A DNA stretch of 64,000 bases, taken from assembly GCA_938083085.1 (NCBI GenBank), contig CALLKX010000003.1, positions 62,001-126,000 on the forward strand, read 5' to 3'. Source of the stretch: an uncultured bacterium (GTDB lineage: Bacteria > Planctomycetota > UBA1135 > GCA-002686595). A program made the position numbers and the translations under genes. Shown here piece after piece: positions 60,095 through 64,000 of the stretch (position 1 is the first letter of the stretch; the number at the start of each line of letters is the position of its first letter). The notes below the pieces were generated by a model. It did not search any database and was not told the origin of the DNA. It worked only from the letters and a program-made list of their open reading frames with translations.

Positions 60095-60727
60095 TCACGC
60101 GCTCCGTCGGAGGACGGTCTGGTCTCGGGCGATCCACTTGATCGCGCCTGCCGCGCTCTCGGCGGTCATGTCCGGGTCGACGTGGAAGGCGCCGTCCTTC
60201 AGGCCGTTCCCTGTTCTGACCCCGGCGGTGCAGCATCCAGCGCGCCAGCCAGCGACCAGGTCCGCGGTGCCGTCACCGACGACCCAGGACAGGGACAGCG
60301 AGATCCCCTCGGCCTGGGCTGCGTGGTGCATGGCACCGGTGCCCGGGAGCAGGTAGACGGAGTCGCGATCCTGTCCCTTCACGCCCTCGGGATGGTTGGT
60401 GCAGGTGTAGTCACGGCGGACCGGGATCCCCTCCGACTTCAGTCGCGTGACGAGCCCGTCACGGAACCGGTCCCACTGGGCCTGAGACTGCTTCCCGAAG
60501 GCCACGGTCTCGACGTTCCCGATGAGGTAGAGGTGCCAGCCGGCCTGGGTGGCGTGGAACAGGGAGTCGAGGACGCCTTCGTAGAAGCTCGAATTACCGA
60601 TCGACTTGAAGCGGCCGCCGGGCCCCGGTTCAACGAGCGTGCCGAGGACATCGAGGAAGAGGCCGCGGGGGGGGGGACCCCATCCACCGAGGGGGGATTG
60701 ACCAGAGAGGCTGTGGAGAGCAGGCAT
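60095..60727 (-). CDS. HAD-superfamily protein, GmhB-like, with altered catalytic motif
   Basis: This 210-residue HAD-fold protein has motif I FLDVLGTLVEP, the Thr/Ser region YLIGNVETVAFGKQS, Lys-bearing ALEGI-type segment RRDYTCTNHPEGVKGQDRDS, and motif IV WVVGDGTADLVAGWRAGC. The latter two fit GmhB-type heptose-bisphosphate phosphatases. Motif I should read DxDGT, but here the second Asp is Leu (DVLGT), which removes the general acid/base of phosphatases. Activity is therefore doubtful. ATG 60727 gives a short leader before the fold; ATG 60793 is possible but adds a low-complexity stretch. Confidence 0.72.
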   Translation of the reverse strand: MPALHSLSGQSPLGGWGPPPRGLFLDVLGTLVEPGPGGRFKSIGNSSFYEGVLDSLFHATQAGWHLYLIGNVETVAFGKQSQAQWDRFRDGLVTRLKSEGIPVRRDYTCTNHPEGVKGQDRDSVYLLPGTGAMHHAAQAEGISLSLSWVVGDGTADLVAGWRAGCCTAGVRTGNGLKDGAFHVDPDMTAESAAGAIKWIARDQTVLRRSA

Positions 60728-61046
60728 TCGAAATGTTGGCGGGGAGTCCAGAGGGGAAAAAGCAAAGGGAGCGCCGCGCGTTCCCATGCCCAAGGAAGGT
60801 TTCGGATGTTCGAGGCTCGAATTGAGGCGAAAAAATGGACCGTTTGCGCGCCTTGCGAACGCGAGGGATCGGTCTCGGGGTCCGCTCCGGCTTCAAACCA
60901 TGCGCGCGGAACTTCGAACCGCACTTATCGACCGCACCAGGGCCCCGCGCGGCCGGTCCTCATTGGGGGACGGCCGCACGATCGGCGCCAAGCAGGTCAG
61001 GTCCACGGTCACGCGGCGTCGAAGAACTCCGTGAGAAAACGCCTCC
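60728..61046. other. Divergent intergenic region
   Basis: This 319-base gap lies between the HAD-like gene (minus) and the glycosyltransferase gene (plus) and should hold both promoters. It includes several A-runs, unusual for this GC-rich window. A hairpin (GCGGCC/GGCCGC with an inner GTCC/GGAC) spans 60949-60977. Short open frames are Arg-rich and do not look like proteins. Confidence 0.45.
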
Positions 61047-62288
61047 ATGTCACTCCGAATCGCCCTCGTCCTGAATCCGCTGACGCTCCGCCGAATGGGT
61101 GGAGAGCACGCCCCGTTCCTCGCCCGTGAGCTTCTGGGCAAGGGGCACGCTGTCCGCGTCTTCGGGGATGTTGCCGGAGACGTGCCCCAGTCTGGCTTCG
61201 ATGAGGAGGCAGGGGAGGGCGCGGCGCCGCTGGATCGGATCGGGCTCAGGGGGTTCGAGCCGGACGTGATCATCGCCTACGACGGGCACTCACCTGCCGC
61301 GTGGCGTGGAGCACGGGCCGCGCGCGAGCTGAAAGTGCCCCTGGTGCTCATCGAGGCGGGCTTCCCTCCTCACGGTCAGCCCGTCGAACGTGCGCTTCGA
61401 TGGATCGGACGGGTCCTCTGGGGTCGCCTCGTGCGCCGGACCGTGGCCAGGGTCGTGGCGCTCGACCATGCGGCGGAGCAGCAGGCCAAGGCGCGGGGCT
61501 TCCGCGAAGACGCCGTCACGGTCCAGCCGTCCGGGGTGGACGGCGGGGTCTTCCGGCCCGGTCTCACCAGCGACGTCCTCCACCGAAACGGGATCCATGG
61601 CCGGGTCCTGCTCCACATGGGGCGGGTCGAGCCTGGGCGTGGGATCGAGGTCCTCATTCAGGCCTTCGGGCGCTCGCTCGGACGCCTCGATGGATGGAGC
61701 CTGGTGTTCTGTGGCAACGGGTCCTTCCGTCCAGGCGCGCGCGCGGTGGCAGAGCGCCTCGGCATCGGCGCGCACGTTCACTCGATCGGCATCAACATCG
61801 ACGCGGAGCTGCCGGGGCTCCTCGCCTCTTCCACCGCGCTGCTCGTTCCCGTCCTCGATGACGACGTGGCGTCACTCAAGATCCGACGCAGCATGGCCTG
61901 CGGCGTCCCGGTGATCGCCTCCGACGTCGCGCGACTCTCGGGGCTCGTGCAGAACGACGTCAACGGCCTCGTGGTCGAGGCCGGCGACCTCGGCGCATGG
62001 CAGGCGGCCATCTCGCGGCTGGCCGCGGACCCCGCGCGCCGGGAGCGCTGGGGGCAGAGCGCGCTTCGGCAGGCCGGAGAGCGGTTCGTGTGGCCGGAGG
62101 TGGCCAACCGCTTCGAGGAGGTCCTAGAAGACGTCGTGGCCGAGCGGCGCGCCTCGACGGCGCGGGCTCAACATCAGGCGCCCTCGACGGACGCGGACAC
62201 GGGCAGCGTAGAACTGCACATCGCCGCCGTGGAGGCGACGATCCTGGAGGCGGGAGTCCTGGCCGGCTCCGCCGAAGAAGCCGGCTAA
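61047..62288 (+). CDS. GT4-type glycosyltransferase with altered donor-binding motif
   Basis: This 413-residue GT-B protein has an N-terminal Rossmann unit (IALVLNPLTLRRMGGEHAPF, HAVRVFGDVAG, PDVIIAYDGHSPAAW) and a C-terminal GT4 unit (VLLHMGRVEPGRGIEVLIQA, WSLVFCGNGS, LRASTALLVPVLDDDVASLK-type region). GT4 enzymes usually have ExxxxxxxE with both Glu binding the nucleotide-sugar donor. Here the segment reads IRRSMACGVPVIASDVARLS, with the first Glu missing and the second replaced. A tail of about 60 residues is Ala/Glu-rich. It probably acts in cell-surface glycan synthesis, but activity and donor are uncertain. ATG 61047 opens the Rossmann fold directly. Confidence 0.85.
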   Translation: MSLRIALVLNPLTLRRMGGEHAPFLARELLGKGHAVRVFGDVAGDVPQSGFDEEAGEGAAPLDRIGLRGFEPDVIIAYDGHSPAAWRGARAARELKVPLVLIEAGFPPHGQPVERALRWIGRVLWGRLVRRTVARVVALDHAAEQQAKARGFREDAVTVQPSGVDGGVFRPGLTSDVLHRNGIHGRVLLHMGRVEPGRGIEVLIQAFGRSLGRLDGWSLVFCGNGSFRPGARAVAERLGIGAHVHSIGINIDAELPGLLASSTALLVPVLDDDVASLKIRRSMACGVPVIASDVARLSGLVQNDVNGLVVEAGDLGAWQAAISRLAADPARRERWGQSALRQAGERFVWPEVANRFEEVLEDVVAERRASTARAQHQAPSTDADTGSVELHIAAVEATILEAGVLAGSAEEAG

Positions 62289-62290
62289 TC

Positions 62291-62327
62291 AAAAACAGCC
62301 CCGAGCCGTCGGAACGGCGCGGGGCTG
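62291..62327 (-). terminator. Rho-independent terminator of the STAS-PilZ gene
   Basis: CAGCCCCG (62296-62303) and CGGGGCTG (62320-62327), with inner GCCGT/ACGGC pairing and one mismatched base on each side, form the hairpin. On the minus strand it is followed by TTTTTGATT. It starts 21 bases after the gene's stop and 2 bases after the stop of the convergent glycosyltransferase gene. Confidence 0.85.
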
Positions 62328-62348
62328 ATGGGTTCCCTGGAGCGAGGC

Positions 62349-63161
62349 CTACTGGGTGGCTCGCCGGAGCTCGTCCTTCAGGAAGGCCATGTCCTTGGCG
62401 TACTGGCCGACGGCCTCGCGGGCGTCGTCTCCGATCTTCTCGAAGGTGCAGCCCACCTTCACGCCGTCCTCTCGCTCCTCGAGGAGCGTCACGGCGACGG
62501 TCGCCTCGACGAAGCCTGACTTCAGGAGGGGGAGGCGGAACTTGGTCGTGACCTGGGTGCCCACGGCGAGCATTTGGCCCATGTCGAAGGCTGACAGCCC
62601 GGTGTTTCCGCCGTCCCAGAGGAAGCGGATTCCCTCGGAGTCGAGGCCAGACATCCGACCAAGACCGGCCCACTCGCCGCCGAAGGCATGGTTGTGCACG
62701 GGGTTGGTCGCCTTGGCCTGCTCCACGAAGTGGCGCAGCCTCTCCTGGTCCACGAGTCGGAAGATCACCGAGGACGGGTCAAGGTCGTCGGGGGAGGCCG
62801 TGGACGTGCTCTCGACGGTTTCCTCGCTGCTCAGCGCGGCCGCCGCCTCGGCGTCGCTCGAGGCCACCTGGATCACGCGGTCCAGGCCAACCTTCTGGAT
62901 GATGTCCTTGCAGAACGGCGACGGGCTTGAGATCGCCAGACCGCCCCCGCTCTTGGCGAGGGCCTTCGAGGCTTTGATGATGGCTCCAAGCGCGGTGGAG
63001 TTGATGAACTTCACCTTGCGCAGGTTGAGGACCACGTTCGGGGTCCCCGACTCCTGAATCGCCGCGACTTCCTTCTCGAGGTCGGTGCAATAGAACGTGT
63101 CGAACTCTCCGCGGAGGTGAAGAGTGACGTGCTGATCACCGTGCTCTGCAGTGATGTGCAT
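62349..63161 (-). CDS. STAS domain protein fused to a PilZ-like domain
   Basis: This 270-residue protein starts with a STAS domain (about 1-105; VTLHLRGEFDTFYCTDLEKE, VVLNLRKVKFINSTALGAII), with Ser at the phosphorylation site of anti-anti-sigma factors. After a Ser/Thr-rich linker (about 105-130) comes a PilZ-like unit (about 130-265; MSGLDSEGIRFLWDGGN, MLAVGTQVTTKFRLPL, VGCTFEKIGDDAREAVGQYA). The RxxxR motif that grips c-di-GMP in PilZ domains is not clear, so binding is uncertain. The fusion suggests a partner-switching protein tuned by c-di-GMP or by a protein partner. It is divergent from the GAF protein gene. Confidence 0.8.
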   Translation of the reverse strand: MHITAEHGDQHVTLHLRGEFDTFYCTDLEKEVAAIQESGTPNVVLNLRKVKFINSTALGAIIKASKALAKSGGGLAISSPSPFCKDIIQKVGLDRVIQVASSDAEAAAALSSEETVESTSTASPDDLDPSSVIFRLVDQERLRHFVEQAKATNPVHNHAFGGEWAGLGRMSGLDSEGIRFLWDGGNTGLSAFDMGQMLAVGTQVTTKFRLPLLKSGFVEATVAVTLLEEREDGVKVGCTFEKIGDDAREAVGQYAKDMAFLKDELRRATQ

Positions 63162-63269
63162 GTGGACTTGGGGTTGGGGGCCGAGGGTGCCCTGGAGCCG
63201 TCACCAGGGGGGGGCAGGAGTGTCGGCTCGGAATCCGTCCGCCGCAAGTGATTCCATTAGATGCGAGGC

Positions 63270-63275
63270 TAAGAT
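63270..63275 (+). promoter_or_regulatory. -10-like TAAGAT box before the GAF protein gene
   Basis: TAAGAT lies 6 bases before the ATG at 63282, the closest spacing in the window; the transcript would start at the ATG. Confidence 0.55.
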
Positions 63276-63281
63276 CCAGCC

Positions 63282-64000
63282 ATGTCCTTCTGGAACAAGC
63301 GGCCGGCGCGCCCCGCCAGCTCCGACCGACCCCTCGCTAGGCCGTCTCCCGATCCCTCAGCAGAGGCGGAGACCGCAGCGGACACCTCCACGTTCCTGAG
63401 CGGAGATACGCGGGAGGACACGCGCTCGCTCGGAGTCCTGTTGGACACGATCGCCCGGGTCTCCGCGTCCAGGGATCTCGAGACGCTCCTCGACTATGTC
63501 GTCGATAGCTCGGTGGAGGCCACGGGGGCCGAGCGAGGCTTCCTGGTCCTGATCGACGAGAAGAGCGGCAAGCAGGTTGTCCGGGTCGCGCGCTCGCTTA
63601 GCCCGTCCGGGGACGCTGGTTCCATCGGCCGGGATTCTCAGTACTCAACGTCGGTCGTGAAGCGAGTCGTCGACACGCAGGAGCCCATCCGCACCAGCGT
63701 CCAGAAGGACTCCGAAGAGCTCGACCTCGGGAATTCGGTCTTCGATCTGAAGCTCCGCGCCGTGATGTGCGTTCCGCTCACGACCCGCGGCAGCGAGGTC
63801 AGCACCGGGACCTCCTCCGCTGGGTCCGCGGGCGGAGCGCTGCCCAAGGGAGCGCTCTACGTGGACTCGCGCGCGGCGACCCGAGACTTCAAGCCTGAGG
63901 ACCTCGCGCTCTTCCACGCGCTGGCCCAGCACATCGCGATCGCGCTGGAGAACGCGCAGCTCAACCTGCACTCGATAGAAAGGGCTCGGCTGGAGCGATC
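63282..64000 (+). CDS. GAF domain protein, 3' end cut by the window
   Basis: An ATG at 63282 opens a frame that runs to the window end without a stop (239 codons). Residues of about 1-50 are Pro/Ser/Ala-rich and probably flexible. A GAF domain follows (about 55-235): LLDTIARVSASRDLETLLDY, ATGAERGFLVLIDE, SVVKRVVDTQEPIRT, LRAVMCVPLT, ALYVDSRAATRDFKPEDLAL and FHALAQHIAIALENAQL. A segment of about 15 residues rich in Ser/Gly is inserted before ALYVD. Such GAF units precede SpoIIE-like phosphatases, cyclases, kinases or sigma-54 activators; with a STAS gene divergent next to it, a PP2C phosphatase is the favoured guess. The C-terminal output domain is not in the window. Confidence 0.82.
   Translation, partial: MSFWNKRPARPASSDRPLARPSPDPSAEAETAADTSTFLSGDTREDTRSLGVLLDTIARVSASRDLETLLDYVVDSSVEATGAERGFLVLIDEKSGKQVVRVARSLSPSGDAGSIGRDSQYSTSVVKRVVDTQEPIRTSVQKDSEELDLGNSVFDLKLRAVMCVPLTTRGSEVSTGTSSAGSAGGALPKGALYVDSRAATRDFKPEDLALFHALAQHIAIALENAQLNLHSIERARLER

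Overview
The window is very GC-rich, densely coded DNA that looks like the chromosome of a marine-type member of the Planctomycetota. Pointers are: two exported proteins sharing a C-terminal domain that I associate with planctomycetes of the Saltatorellus/Poly30 type; a Ser/Thr kinase gene overlapping an ECF sigma factor gene; DUF1573, STAS, PilZ-like and HEAT-repeat proteins; and no tRNA, rRNA, transposase, phage or CRISPR signal. The lineage is an inference from gene content. Genes are often coupled by 4-base ATGA, GTGA or TTGA overlaps, and few starts have a clear Shine-Dalgarno sequence.

Layout. 1-8.1 kb (minus strand): a beta-1,3-glucan cassette of sugar-porter transporter, GH16 lipoprotein and a 1137-residue GH149/GH161-like inverting phosphorylase, next to a secreted lectin-like protein. 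8.4-17.4 kb: DUF2237 protein, radical SAM enzyme, a hydrolase-fold protein without its nucleophile, a Ski2-like RNA helicase, a ChrR-type cupin protein, a His-rich membrane protein and a second secreted protein with the shared C-terminal domain. 17.7-23 kb: a small protein, a divergent FtsQ-like protein coupled to a large membrane protein, then rplM-rpsI and yebC. 23-25 kb: two intergenic arrays with a 14-base period flanking a degenerate GGDEF protein. 25-31 kb: kinase-sigma pair, envelope proteins and a DUF1573 protein.

31.3-41 kb is a tightly packed plus-strand run: a PilB/GspE ATPase, PilT, a second PilB/GspE ATPase, PilC/GspF, a histidine kinase and two DUF21/CBS membrane proteins. It looks like a type IV pilus or type II secretion motor module with signalling and ion-transport genes attached. 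41-55 kb: membrane-anchored HTH protein, yraN-yajC, mnmA coupled to a large VWA protein, HEAT/TPR proteins, a phosphohexomutase and arginase. 55-64 kb: SLC13-type transporter, protein arginine kinase mcsB, exported Pro/Glu-rich protein, HAD-like protein, glycosyltransferase and a divergent STAS-PilZ / GAF pair cut by the window end.

Two patterns run through the whole window. Eight transcription units carry a TAAGAT, TAGACT, TAGGCT or TAGCCT hexamer only 6-11 bases before the start codon, which predicts leaderless or nearly leaderless mRNAs. Several recognisable enzyme folds (alpha/beta hydrolase, GGDEF, HAD, GT4) lack key catalytic residues.
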